From Halorussus marinus (lineage in GTDB: Archaea; Halobacteriota; Halobacteria; Halobacteriales; Haladaptataceae), in assembly GCF_004765795.1 (NCBI RefSeq), contig NZ_SBIV01000004.1, positions 62,001 through 126,000 on the forward strand: a DNA stretch of 64,000 bases. The letters run 5' to 3'. Below, piece after piece: positions 41,037-48,951 of this stretch. A program made the translations under genes and the position numbers. The notes below the pieces were generated by a model that was not told where the DNA came from, searched no databases, and saw only the letters and a program-made list of their open reading frames with translations. How positions within the stretch are numbered: the first letter of the stretch is position 1; every line of letters begins with the position of its first letter.

Positions 41037-41606
41037 TTACTGGTCCTCGCGACGAACGAACGTCCGGTACTTCAGGTCCTCTTCTTGGAGCTCTTCGAGG
41101 ACGCGCTCGACGAGCACCTCCTTCGGGTTGTGGAGCCCCGACACCCGCTCTTCGAGGTCCTCGAAGCTCTCGAAGGGCTTGCGCTTTCGCTCTTCTAAGA
41201 TGTTGTTGCGGAGTTTCTTCCCGATGCCGGGCAGGAGGTTGAGCTGGTGGAGCCGTAGCGTGATGGGCTGGGCGTCGTTGTAGAAGTCCACGAATCGCCG
41301 CTCGTCGGCCTCCACGATCGCTCGGATGGCGTGTTCGAGCTCCTGCTGGGCCGCCCCCGAGAGGTCCTCGTTGTCGATCTCCCGGACGCTCGCCACGTCG
41401 TCGGCCGACGCGTCGGCGTCGAACCGGTCGGTGATGGTGAGGTGAACGTCCTCTGCGAGCGTGACTTCGAACAGCCGGAAGTCCTCGACGCCGACCGCGT
41501 AGGTCAGCGGCGGCTTCTGGTGTTGTGGCCGATTGTCGTCGGCGCGGCCGTTGGGGAGGTAGTCGAGGACGACTGCCGGCACCTGCTCGTCGTTCCGTTC
41601 GCTCAT
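41037..41606 (-). CDS. DUF655 archaeal RNA-associated protein
   Basis: A 189-residue DUF655 protein. A beta-barrel-like N-terminal part is followed by a helix-hairpin-helix (LNLLPGIGKKLRNNILEERKRKPFESFEDLEERVSGLHNPKE, broken here for length). HhH and its setting with Rpb4 and L21e suggest an RNA-binding role in translation or tRNA processing. A TATA element (minus-strand ctctttaagtaat) lies about 27 nt before the ATG, so it can be transcribed apart from rpoF. Confidence 0.9.
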   Translation of the reverse strand: MSERNDEQVPAVVLDYLPNGRADDNRPQHQKPPLTYAVGVEDFRLFEVTLAEDVHLTITDRFDADASADDVASVREIDNEDLSGAAQQELEHAIRAIVEADERRFVDFYNDAQPITLRLHQLNLLPGIGKKLRNNILEERKRKPFESFEDLEERVSGLHNPKEVLVERVLEELQEEDLKYRTFVRREDQ

Positions 41607-41625
41607 TGATGTCCCGTACGGCGAC

Positions 41626-41638
41626 AGATTACTTAAAG
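41626..41638 (-). promoter_or_regulatory. TATA box of DUF655/ksgA
   Basis: The minus strand reads ctttaagtaatct about 27 nt before the DUF655 ATG at 41606. It gives these genes an internal promoter inside the block. Confidence 0.5.
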
Positions 41639-41650
41639 AGTAGGTGGCGC

Positions 41651-42007
41651 TCAGTCGTACTTCGCGACGACGTTGAGGATCTCGTCGAGCTCGTCGCCCG
41701 AGAGGGTGTAGCGCTCCTGGGCGAACACCGCGCGCAGTTCGTCGCGGTCTTTCGGGAGGAGGTCGGCGATCTTGTACGCCGTGGGCTCGTCGATCTTCTC
41801 GAGGGCCTCCAGCTCGTCGACGAGCTCCCGGGACTCCTCGGGGTCGAGCACCGCGAACCGGTTGACGTGCTCGATGGCGCGCGCGAGCTCGTAGCGCATC
41901 TCGCGGTCCTCGTCGAGCGCGCGCTCGTCTTCGATGTCCGCGAGCAGCTCTTTGGCCTCCGCGGTCGTCAGGTACTCCTCGTCGAGCTTCTCCTTGAAGA
42001 TGGTCAT
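41651..42007 (-). CDS. rpoF: DNA-directed RNA polymerase subunit F (Rpb4)
   Basis: A 118-residue Rpb4 homologue (MTIFKEKLDEEYLTTAEAKELLADIEDERA, then YKIADLLPKDRDELRAVFAQERYTLSGDELDEILNVVAKY). With subunit E' it forms the polymerase stalk. The ATG is 1 nt before the L21e stop region on the minus strand, so it is co-transcribed with L21e. Confidence 0.95.
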   Translation of the reverse strand: MTIFKEKLDEEYLTTAEAKELLADIEDERALDEDREMRYELARAIEHVNRFAVLDPEESRELVDELEALEKIDEPTAYKIADLLPKDRDELRAVFAQERYTLSGDELDEILNVVAKYD

Positions 42008-42008
42008 G

Positions 42009-42299
42009 CTATTCCTGCGCCTTCAAATGGGCGGGGGTGGCGATGACGGTCTTGTCCTTGCCGCCGTCCGTGATCCGGATCTTGTAGGCTTCGCCCTGCA
42101 TGCCTTCGATCTCGCCCGTCTTCCCGCCGAATCGCGGGTGGAATCGACCCTTCTCGACGCTGGGGTCGATCTTGAGGTGGACCTTCTGGCCCTCCTCGAA
42201 CTGCTGGACGGCGCGCTGGGGCGGCGAAGTTCCGCTCTCCCGGGGACTGTTCGAGAGTTTGTCGCGAGTGCTGTGGTAGGGTCCGTTCGAGCTCGGCAT
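42009..42299 (-). CDS. rpl21e: 50S ribosomal protein L21e
   Basis: A 96-residue L21e with the SH3-like core EEGQKVHLKIDPSVEKGRFHPRFGGKTGEI and the tail ITDGGKDKTVIATPAHLKAQE (broken by the first residue). It heads the minus-strand block that continues through hemK2. A clear TATA box lies about 30 nt upstream. ATG 42299 matches the usual N-terminus (MPSSNGPYHSTR). Confidence 0.96.
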   Translation of the reverse strand: MPSSNGPYHSTRDKLSNSPRESGTSPPQRAVQQFEEGQKVHLKIDPSVEKGRFHPRFGGKTGEIEGMQGEAYKIRITDGGKDKTVIATPAHLKAQE

Positions 42300-42325
42300 A
42301 GTCGTACGACCTCTTTGTCCTGTCG

Positions 42326-42337
42326 GCGTTATAAATG
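42326..42337 (-). promoter_or_regulatory. TATA box of the L21e-rpoF block
   Basis: The minus strand reads catttataacgc with its centre about 31 nt before the L21e ATG. It is among the clearest core promoters in the window and predicts a leaderless mRNA. Confidence 0.7.
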
Positions 42338-42489
42338 CCGCGTTCCTCGGCTCGGTCGACCGCTCGCACGACTCTGACTGCCGGTCGAGCCGTCCCGGCC
42401 GGCGCGCTCGCGGTTGCGGACCGACGAGCGCGCTGGCCCGCGCTGCCGAAAGGACAAGAGTAACCTACGGGCCGTGCGTGGGCCCGAGC

Positions 42490-43653
42490 ATGGACGACGA
42501 CCAGTTCCGATTCGAGACGCGCTCGATCCACGCGGGCCAAGAGCCCGACGAGGAGACCGGCGCGCTGATGACGCCGATCCACGCCAACTCCACCTACGTT
42601 CAGGACGCGCCGGGCGACCACCGCGGCTACGAGTACTCCCGGACTGGCAACCCCACCCGGACGGACCTCGAAGCAAACGTCGCCAGCCTCGAGAACGGCG
42701 AGTACGGGCGGGCCTTTTCGAGCGGGATGGGCGCGATCAACACCGTGCTCAACCTCCTCGAAGCCGGCGATCACGTCGTCGCCAGCGAGGACGTCTACGG
42801 CGGCACCCACCGCATCTTCACGCAGGTGTACGAGCAGTACGACCTGGAGTTCGACTTCGTGGACATGACCGACCTCGACGAGACCGAGGCCGCGATGCGC
42901 GCGGAGACCGAACTGGTCTGGGTCGAGACGCCGACCAACCCCCTGCTCAACGTCGTCGACATCGCGGCCACCGCCGACCTCGCCGACGAGTACGATGCGC
43001 TCTCGGTAGTCGACAATACGTTCGCGACGCCGTATCTCCAGCGACCGCTCGATCTGGGCGCCGACGCGGTCACCCACTCGCTCACCAAGTACATGGGCGG
43101 CCACTCGGACGTGGTCGGCGGCGCGCTGGTGACCGACGACGAGGACCTCGACGAGCAGTTCGGCTTCTATCAGAACAGCGTCGGCGCGACGCCCGGCCCT
43201 CACGAGTGCTTTCTCGTCCTGCGCGGGACCAAGACCCTCCCGGTACGGATGGACCGCCACTGCGACAACGCTCGGGAACTCGCCCGGTGGCTCGCCGACC
43301 ACGAGGCGGTCGACCGCGTCTACTACCCCGGCCTCGAATCCCACCCGGACCACGAGTTGGCGGCCGAGCAGATGGACGACTTCGGCGGCATGGTCAGCTT
43401 CGAGCTCGATGCCTCGCTCGAGGAAACCGCCGACGCCGTCTCGGCGACCGAGGTGTTCACTCTCGCAGAGAGCCTCGGCGGCGTCGAGAGCCTGATCGAA
43501 CAGCCCGCGACGATGACCCACGCCGCGATCCCCCGCGAGGAGCGGGAGGCCGCGGGGCTCCGCGACGGCCTGATCCGGGCGAGCGTCGGCATCGAGAACG
43601 TCGAGGACCTGAAGTCCGACTTCGAGCAGGCGTTCGCGGCCGCGCTGGAGTAG
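42490..43653 (+). CDS. Cystathionine gamma-synthase/beta-lyase family PLP enzyme
   Basis: A 387-residue Cys/Met metabolism PLP protein. [24 protein letters not shown] and [15 protein letters not shown] are the substrate and PLP-phosphate segments; SSGMGAI and the PLP Lys in [16 protein letters not shown] complete the site. It makes or breaks cystathionine or related thioethers in sulfur amino-acid metabolism. Exact reaction (gamma-synthase, gamma-lyase or beta-lyase) cannot be decided by eye. ATG 42490 is four codons inside an in-frame ATG at 42478. Confidence 0.92.
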   Translation: MDDDQFRFETRSIHAGQEPDEETGALMTPIHANSTYVQDAPGDHRGYEYSRTGNPTRTDLEANVASLENGEYGRAFSSGMGAINTVLNLLEAGDHVVASEDVYGGTHRIFTQVYEQYDLEFDFVDMTDLDETEAAMRAETELVWVETPTNPLLNVVDIAATADLADEYDALSVVDNTFATPYLQRPLDLGADAVTHSLTKYMGGHSDVVGGALVTDDEDLDEQFGFYQNSVGATPGPHECFLVLRGTKTLPVRMDRHCDNARELARWLADHEAVDRVYYPGLESHPDHELAAEQMDDFGGMVSFELDASLEETADAVSATEVFTLAESLGGVESLIEQPATMTHAAIPREEREAAGLRDGLIRASVGIENVEDLKSDFEQAFAAALE

Positions 43654-43738
43654 CCCCCGACGTTGGCTCGAACCGGCTCTCAGCCGGTGACACCGGCGTT
43701 ACCTGACACCTATTTGGATGGGCTTCCTACCGACAGCT

Positions 43739-44368
43739 ATGTCGAACGAACGCAGATCCGCCGACGACTTCGAGATCACGCCCGAGCGACCCGACAGCCC
43801 GATCCGGACCACCGGTACCGACCACATCACGCTCATCGGGAGCAACGCCGAGGAGACGATCCACTTCTACCGTGACGTCCTCGGCATGCCGCTGGTGCTC
43901 CGCCAGCCGAACCTCGACGACCCCTCCCAGACCCACCTCTTTTTCGACACCGGCGACGGTCGCATCATCACGTTCTTCGTGAAAGGCGACCGCGACTCCC
44001 ACCGCGGCCCCCAGCGGGCGGGCGTCGGCGCGGTCCACCACCTCTCGTTTAGCATCGCCCCCGAGGAGTTCGTCGAGGTCCGCGAGGCCCTCGACGAGGA
44101 GTGGCGCGGCTACAACGAGTTCGACCGGGGCATCTTCCACTCGCTGTACACGCAGGACCACAACGGGCTCGTCATCGAACTGGCGACCGACAAGTACGAC
44201 ATCCCCGACGACCGCCGGGGCGAAGTGCTGGCGACCGCCCAGCGGCTCCGCGAGGAAGACGGCGTCGACTACGCCGAGGAACGCCACCTCGAAGCCGCGC
44301 TCGAGGAACTCGGCGTCGACGCCGAGAAGTTCGAGCTCCCCGACGCCCCGACCGGTTCGGGCGTGTAG
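43739..44368 (+). CDS. VOC superfamily protein (glyoxalase/dioxygenase-like)
   Basis: A 209-residue vicinal-oxygen-chelate protein. Metal site candidates are His in TGTDHITLIG, His in GAVHHLSFSI and Glu in HNGLVIELATD. The first betaalphabetabetabeta module is IRTTGTDHITLIGSNAEETIHFYRDVLGMPLVLR and the second starts at VHHLSFSIAP. Substrate is unknown; ring-cleaving dioxygenase or glyoxalase chemistry is possible. A TATA-like tatttgg (about 43710) lies 25-30 nt before the ATG at 43739. The C-terminal 40 residues are an acidic helical tail. Confidence 0.85.
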   Translation: MSNERRSADDFEITPERPDSPIRTTGTDHITLIGSNAEETIHFYRDVLGMPLVLRQPNLDDPSQTHLFFDTGDGRIITFFVKGDRDSHRGPQRAGVGAVHHLSFSIAPEEFVEVREALDEEWRGYNEFDRGIFHSLYTQDHNGLVIELATDKYDIPDDRRGEVLATAQRLREEDGVDYAEERHLEAALEELGVDAEKFELPDAPTGSGV

Positions 44369-44371
44369 TTA

Positions 44372-44557
44372 CTACTGCTGTTGCTCGGCGGCGCGCTTGA
44401 GTATCTGTGGGACGACCGCGATTTCGAGGACCGCCATCCCGAGGACGAGCAACCGCATCGTCCCGTCGAGGAACGCGAACGCGACGATCACGAGTATCGC
44501 GGCGCTGCTGGCGGCCATCCCGTACCGGACGAGCGGCGTTTCGAGCGGATTGCCCAT
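44372..44557 (-). CDS. Small two-helix membrane protein
   Basis: A 61-residue protein (MGNPLETPLVRYGMAASS...) with two hydrophobic segments, GMAASSAAILVIVAFAFLDG and MRLLVLGMAVLEIAVVPQIL, and a short polar tail (KRAAEQQQ). ATG 44557 is preferred over 44569 because the N-terminus then matches the compact form of such proteins. It ends 3 nt from the convergent VOC gene. No function is known. Confidence 0.7.
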   Translation of the reverse strand: MGNPLETPLVRYGMAASSAAILVIVAFAFLDGTMRLLVLGMAVLEIAVVPQILKRAAEQQQ

Positions 44558-44636
44558 ACGCCGACCCACCGGGAGCTATCAGTTAATTGTTATCCTTCGG
44601 AGCGTCGACGAACCGCGAGAAACCGCGACCGACCGC

Positions 44637-44903
44637 TTATATCCGACCGACGTTCTCGACTTCGACGCTCTCGACGCCTTCGACCGTCGAGAATCCCTCC
44701 TCGACCGCTTCGGTCCCGCCCGTGTCGTCGGGGACGATCACGGTCGGGAGCAAGGCGACCAGCCCGAACGCGACGTCGTCGCGCTCGAAGCCGTTGATCT
44801 TCGCGCCCTCCGGGAGCGACTCTTCGAGTCGGTCCTGGAGTTCGTCGAGGTCGATTTCTGGGCTCTGCGGCATGACCTTGATTTTTGCGGCGACCTTCCC
44901 CAT
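44637..44903 (-). CDS. ef1b: Translation elongation factor aEF-1beta
   Basis: An 88-residue aEF-1beta: [22 protein letters not shown], then [43 protein letters not shown] (broken for length). It exchanges GDP for GTP on aEF-1alpha. It lies 2 nt after the HVO_2753-like gene, so the two are co-transcribed and probably coupled. Confidence 0.93.
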   Translation of the reverse strand: MGKVAAKIKVMPQSPEIDLDELQDRLEESLPEGAKINGFERDDVAFGLVALLPTVIVPDDTGGTEAVEEGFSTVEGVESVEVENVGRI

Positions 44904-44905
44904 AG

Positions 44906-45085
44906 TTACGGACCCATGAACCCGCAGTCGGGACACTCGTAGAGGTTGCTCTGCTTGCGGCACTTCGCACAGCGGTAGATCTGCTGGCCGCAGTCCGGGC
45001 ACTTGAACGACGCGGCGTTCGTGCCGGAGATGTTGATTCCGCAGGAGACGCACCGGCGCGCCTGCCTCTGTTCGGTCTGGCTCAT
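44906..45085 (-). CDS. HVO_2753-like zinc-finger micro-protein
   Basis: A 59-residue protein with four CxxC pairs: CVSCG, CPDCG, CAKC and CPDCG, for two zinc ions. Length, motif order and position before aEF-1beta match the haloarchaeal micro-protein HVO_2753 of Haloferax, whose loss affects swarming (established knowledge for that homologue). It is soluble. A TATA box (minus-strand gattaaaagc, about 45103-45112) lies 25 nt upstream, so the mRNA is leaderless. Confidence 0.9.
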   Translation of the reverse strand: MSQTEQRQARRCVSCGINISGTNAASFKCPDCGQQIYRCAKCRKQSNLYECPDCGFMGP

Positions 45086-45101
45086 ACCCCTTCGTACCCG
45101 T

Positions 45102-45113
45102 TCACGGCTTTTA
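45102..45113 (-). promoter_or_regulatory. TATA box of the HVO_2753-like/aEF-1beta operon
   Basis: ggcttttaatcg (plus strand) reads cgattaaaagcc on the minus strand, about 25 nt before the ATG at 45085. Confidence 0.6.
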
Positions 45114-45244
45114 ATCGCTTCGAAACGCCCCACCGGGTCCGGCGTCGCCCCGCGAGGCGTCGAACGCCCGGATTCGCCGCCAGCCCGCCGCCCGCTACTG
45201 ATTCGACCCCGATTTGGGGCCGTATTGCCGAGAAACACGAAACG

Positions 45245-45255
45245 TGATTCTTAAG
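45245..45255 (+). promoter_or_regulatory. TATA box of the long FKBP gene
   Basis: tgattcttaag lies about 30 nt before the ATG at 45280, consistent with a leaderless mRNA. Confidence 0.5.
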
Positions 45256-45279
45256 GGGCGAACGAGCGACGTTTCGGGT

Positions 45280-46209
45280 ATGAGTGAAGAAGAAGAGACT
45301 GACGTAGCCGACGAGACGAACGAGGACGCGGACGCCGAGGGACTCCAGAGCGGCGACTTCGTTCGCCTCGATTACACCGCGCGCACCGTCGAGGACGGCA
45401 ACATCGTGGACACGACCGACCCCGAGGTCGCCGAGGAGGAGGGCCTCGACGACGAGGAGGGTCGCGAGTTCGAACCGCGCGTCATCGTCCTTGGTGAGGG
45501 CCACATCTTCGAGAGCGTCGAAGAGGCCGTCATCGGCGGCGAGGTCGGCGACGCGGACGAGGTCACCATCCCCGCCGAGGAGGCGTTCGGCGAGTACGAC
45601 CCCGATCAGGTCAAGACCGTGAGCGCGGACAAGATCCCCGAAGACGAGCGCTACCCCGGCGCGCACGTCGACATCGACGGCCAGCACGGTCACGTCGAGA
45701 CCATCATCGGCGGCCGCGCCCGCGTCGACTTCAACCACCCGCTCGCGGGCGAGGACGTCGAGTACGACTACGAGGTCGTCGGCGAGGTCGACGACCGCGT
45801 CGAGAAGGCCCAAGGACTCATCTCGATGTTCCTCGACGCCGACCTCGAGATGTGGATCCAGACCGACGAGGTCGAAGAGGAGACGGTCGTCGAGCCCGAC
45901 GACGAGGACGCCGAGCCCGAGACCGAAACCGAGACCGTCGAGAAGGAGACGCTGTACATCGAGAGCACGCCCCAACTGGCGATGAACCAGCAGTGGATGT
46001 TCCAGAAACAGCAGATCGCCCAGAACGTGATGGACCAGCTCGACCTCGACCGGGTCATCGTTCAGGAGACCATCGAGGGCGGCGCCATGGGCCCGATGGG
46101 CGGCATGATGGGCGGCGGCATGGGCGGGGCCGACCTCGAAGAGGCCCTCGACGACGCCGACGTCGACGAGGACGAGATCCTCGAAGAGCTCGAAGAAGCC
46201 GACGAGTAA
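45280..46209 (+). CDS. Long FKBP-type peptidyl-prolyl isomerase (SlyD-like, archaeal type)
   Basis: A 309-residue FKBP. FVRLDYTARTVEDGNIVDTTD and VIVLGEGHIFESVEEAVIGGEVGD belong to the FKBP core; an insert-in-flap domain (EEAFGEYDPDQVKTV...VDFNHPLAGEDVEYDYEV) carries the SlyD-like NHPLAG motif. After it comes an acidic helical region with MFQKQQIAQNVMDQLDLDRV and a Gly/Met-rich stretch (GPMGGMMGGGMGG), then an acidic tail. The archaeal long form is a chaperone and prolyl isomerase. The C-terminal Gly/Met patch is unusual and may be a flexible substrate-binding part. Confidence 0.9.
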   Translation: MSEEEETDVADETNEDADAEGLQSGDFVRLDYTARTVEDGNIVDTTDPEVAEEEGLDDEEGREFEPRVIVLGEGHIFESVEEAVIGGEVGDADEVTIPAEEAFGEYDPDQVKTVSADKIPEDERYPGAHVDIDGQHGHVETIIGGRARVDFNHPLAGEDVEYDYEVVGEVDDRVEKAQGLISMFLDADLEMWIQTDEVEEETVVEPDDEDAEPETETETVEKETLYIESTPQLAMNQQWMFQKQQIAQNVMDQLDLDRVIVQETIEGGAMGPMGGMMGGGMGGADLEEALDDADVDEDEILEELEEADE

Positions 46210-46674
46210 CCCGACGCGCCGTCTCGCCGTCCGGCGAGAGACGCCGAATCGACCGACGACTCGTTTTCTGGGACGCTCGTTCGCGAGCCGCGGCGCTCGA
46301 CGGTCGGTACCGACGGGGCTCGCCCGGCGGACCGAAGGCCGTCAGGGCGACCGTCCGGAGGCCAAACGACCGAAGACAGCCTGAAGACCGAACCGACAGC
46401 GCGAGACCGCGCGAGGGCCGAACGAAAGGGGGACCGCTCGGGTCGACGGTGGCCGTCGCGAGCGAACGGCACCGCGGGAGGGTCGCGGACGGCCGAAACC
46501 GCGTGGAGGGCCGATTCGGGGAGGCCGACGAGCCGACCTCCGTCTATGCAGTCACCCCGGGACCTGTTCAATACTATCCGCATACTACCGATAATATTGA
46601 CTGTAAACTGACACCGAATAGTATCAATACTATCTATACTATCGTTCGGCCCGCGACCGAACGGCCAGCGGTGC
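46210..46674. other. 465-bp intergenic region with an AT-rich core, no gene seen
   Basis: The stretch lies between the 3' ends of the long FKBP gene and the CARF-like regulator. The first 340 bp are GC-rich and I see no convincing coding frame. About 46570-46650 is AT-rich and holds several gatagtat/atactatc copies. A minus-strand frame here (46062-46583) overlaps the FKBP antisense and is not credible. Confidence 0.5.
46570..46645. repeat. AT-rich block with ATACTATC/GATAGTAT copies and one 7-bp inverted repeat
   Basis: atactatc occurs at 46571, 46627 and 46636. At 46618-46633 atagtat-ca-atactat forms a perfect inverted repeat. The block has no gene start nearby and stands out in a 70% GC background; it may be a bidirectional terminator, a small-RNA promoter or a protein-binding array. 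Confidence 0.5.
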
Positions 46675-47421
46675 TCACGACTGGGTGAGGACGTGGCGGA
46701 ACGCCCGGAGCGCGTTCGCGCCGGTGTCGGTCAGCGTCACCTGCTTGCGACGACCGACCTCCTCGACCGCGATGTAGCCGTCCTCGAGTAGCGGTTCGAT
46801 CACGTTCGCGTTCAGGAGCGCGAACTTCGCCTTGTCGTTGGCGGGGGCGTTCTCGGCGACGAACGACAGGTCCGCCTCCTCGGCGTGCTCGATGATGTCT
46901 TTCTTCTTGGCGGTGTACGCCTCGGTGTTCGCCTCGTCGAGGAACGCCATGACCGCCACCTGATCGGCGGTGGGCGACTCGATGGGATAGGACGGCAACG
47001 CCTCGTCGTCGCGGTAGCCGTAACTCTGGCGTTCCCCGCGGTCGGCGTAGGGGTAGCCCTCTGGGTGGACGTAGTAGGCGGTCGCGTCGGTGCACATACA
47101 CGCCATCGCGGTCCCGACCGCCGAGAGCTTCGAGCCCGTCGAGACGTTGACCCGGACGATGTCGCCGCCGTGTTCGGCCACCAGCGTCGTCACCACGCCG
47201 AGCACGTCGTATATGTCGAAGAGGTCGACCGACCGCGATCGGACCGAGACCCCCAGATCGGCGAGTCGCTCGCGCACCTCGTCGTGGTACTCCGGCGCGT
47301 CGGTGCGGTCGTCGTGTTCGAGGAGGTAGAGGACGTCGACGTCGTACTTCTCGGCGGGACCGACGATCCGGTCGTCCTCGTAGCCCAGCGGCGCGACGTG
47401 GACCTCGTCGATGGTGTTCAT
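46675..47421 (-). CDS. CARF-like domain plus winged-helix regulator (HFX_2341/DUF6293 family)
   Basis: A 248-residue protein. The N-terminal Rossmann-like domain (VHVAPLGYEDDRIVGPAEKY...VRVNVSTGSKLSAVGTAMACM) has the VNVSTGSKL loop typical of CARF ligand-binding domains. The C-terminal part is a winged helix (LSFVAENAPANDKAKFALLNANVIEPLLEDGYIAVEEVGRRKQVTLTDTG, broken for length). It probably binds a small nucleotide ligand and regulates transcription. No CRISPR gene lies nearby. A TATA-like element (minus-strand ggcttaagcg, about 47453-47462) lies about 32 nt upstream. Confidence 0.85.
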   Translation of the reverse strand: MNTIDEVHVAPLGYEDDRIVGPAEKYDVDVLYLLEHDDRTDAPEYHDEVRERLADLGVSVRSRSVDLFDIYDVLGVVTTLVAEHGGDIVRVNVSTGSKLSAVGTAMACMCTDATAYYVHPEGYPYADRGERQSYGYRDDEALPSYPIESPTADQVAVMAFLDEANTEAYTAKKKDIIEHAEEADLSFVAENAPANDKAKFALLNANVIEPLLEDGYIAVEEVGRRKQVTLTDTGANALRAFRHVLTQS

Positions 47422-47491
47422 GCGGGATTCGTCTTCGTTGGGACGGCCGCGACGCTTAAGCCTCGCTGTTTCGTCCGGCCCCGACCCCCGG

Positions 47492-48118
47492 TCACGCGAT
47501 GTCGCGGCTGGTGTCGATCCGAACCGACTCGGCGAGCTCCAGCTTGATCGTCTCGGACAGCGCGCGCCCGCCGCGGAACTTCGGCACCGCCAGCCGGGTC
47601 TCGACGGTGTCGCCCGAGTACTCGGTGTGGAGCTGGAACACCACGTCGGCGACGTGCTCGGTCACGTCGCGGGCGTCGGGCACCGACCGGCCGTCGAGAC
47701 AGTGGAGGATCGCGACGCTCCGGGTGTTCGCGAGGTGGTTGCGGAGGTCCGCGAGGAAGTTGCGGTAGCGGCTCGTCTCCTGGCGCTCCAGCAGGTCGAC
47801 GGGGTCGACGACCAGATTCGAATCCTCCGAGAGCCGCCGGAACAGCCGCTGGGAGTGGTCAAGCGGCGCGTCGCCGGGGACGTGGCGCACGTCGGGCGAG
47901 CCGGTCGGGCCGGGCGTCCGTTCCAGGGTCTCGATCACGGCCGCCTCGTCGCGGTCCGTCGAGAGATAGAGGGTCGGGCGAGACGACGTGAACTCGTAGA
48001 GCAGGAGCTCGGCCTGACTCGCCGGAGGCGCCGAGAACGCGACGACGCTTCCGGCCGGGAGCCCGCCGTCGAGCTTCCGGTCCAGCACGTCGATGCCCGT
48101 CGAGAGCCGGCGTGACAC
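47492..48118 (-). CDS. RAD55/KaiC-like RecA-fold protein with degenerate Walker A
   Basis: A 208-residue protein. It begins like a KaiC/RAD55 ATPase (STGIDVLDRKLDGGLPAGSVVAFSAPPASQAELLLYEF), but where Walker A (GxxGxGKT) is expected it reads SAPPASQAE, so ATP cannot be bound in the normal way. Walker B-like SNLVVDPVDLL and VAILHCLDG follow. It is probably a regulatory paralogue rather than an ATPase. It lies 25 nt after the MinD-type ATPase on the same strand and has its own TATA-like element (minus-strand atacttatg, about 48147-48155). Confidence 0.82.
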   Translation of the reverse strand: MSRRLSTGIDVLDRKLDGGLPAGSVVAFSAPPASQAELLLYEFTSSRPTLYLSTDRDEAAVIETLERTPGPTGSPDVRHVPGDAPLDHSQRLFRRLSEDSNLVVDPVDLLERQETSRYRNFLADLRNHLANTRSVAILHCLDGRSVPDARDVTEHVADVVFQLHTEYSGDTVETRLAVPKFRGGRALSETIKLELAESVRIDTSRDIA

Positions 48119-48143
48119 GTACGTTCAGCCCGACGCGCACAGA

Positions 48144-48842
48144 TCATAAGTATTTGGGCTGGAGCGCTGACACGAGCCGGTCGTGGGCCGCCCGGACGCC
48201 CGCGTCGTCGAGCGGGTCGGCGTCGGGTCGGCAGTCCACGGTCGGAACGACGCCAAGCACCTCGCAGTCGAGCAGATCCTCGACGCCCGGGGGCGCCCGG
48301 GGGTCGACGGCGTCCGACCCCGACTCGCCGGCCCGGGAGACGACCGCGCCCGCGATCGGCGTGTCGAGTTCCCGGGCCATCGCCGCGGTTTTGGCGGCGT
48401 CGCGCAGGCAGGCTGGCTCGGGCGTCGTCACCACGAGCGCGGCGTCGACGACCCGAAGCGGCGCGACCGCGTCGGGGCCGGCGCCCGCCGGCGAGTCGAC
48501 CAGAACGGTCGAGGATTCGCCTCGCAACCGCGCGAGCTCGGTCGCGCCCGGCGCGTCGGCGGGCCGGGTCTCGATCCCGGTCTCGGCGGCCGGGAGCACG
48601 CTCACACCAGCGGGCACGCCGGGCGCGCTCGCGGCCCCCGCGACCAGCCCGGCGGGCCACCCCGCCGCCACCGCGTCGAGACAGGGCCGGCGGGCCACCT
48701 CGGCCATCGCGTGGAGGTCGGGCATCTCGCGGTCGGCGTCGACCGCGAGCACCGGCGCGCGCTGGCGGGCGAGCGCGCCCGCGAGTCCCAGCGTCGTGGT
48801 CGTCTTCCCGCATCCGCCCTTACCGCCGGCGACGGCTAACAT
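48144..48842 (-). CDS. MinD/ParA-type P-loop ATPase
   Basis: A 232-residue deviant-Walker ATPase: VAGGKGGCGKTTTTLGLA (KGGxGKT), LAVDADREMPDLH (Walker A' Asp) and VLVDSPAGAGPDAV (Walker B). It would dimerise with ATP and act in positioning or partner recruitment; no ParB or MinE partner is nearby. It lacks a C-terminal amphipathic membrane-targeting helix that I can see. It follows the ATP-grasp ligase by 109 bp and precedes the degenerate RecA-like gene by 25 nt. Confidence 0.88.
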   Translation of the reverse strand: MLAVAGGKGGCGKTTTTLGLAGALARQRAPVLAVDADREMPDLHAMAEVARRPCLDAVAAGWPAGLVAGAASAPGVPAGVSVLPAAETGIETRPADAPGATELARLRGESSTVLVDSPAGAGPDAVAPLRVVDAALVVTTPEPACLRDAAKTAAMARELDTPIAGAVVSRAGESGSDAVDPRAPPGVEDLLDCEVLGVVPTVDCRPDADPLDDAGVRAAHDRLVSALQPKYL

Positions 48843-48951
48843 GACGGGAGGTGGGCGCGGCTTCCGGTTTGAACGTTCGGGGGCGACTCCGGGGACGGTC
48901 GCCGCGTCCGCCGCCCCCGAGAGGCGGACGGACGCCCGACCCCGCGGCGAT

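Noticed and set aside
46062-46583. Minus-strand open frame in and beyond the 3' end of the long FKBP gene
   Set aside because: It is antisense to the FKBP coding sequence, is rich in Arg and Ser rather than Asp and Glu, and lacks a recognisable domain. High GC produces many such open frames.
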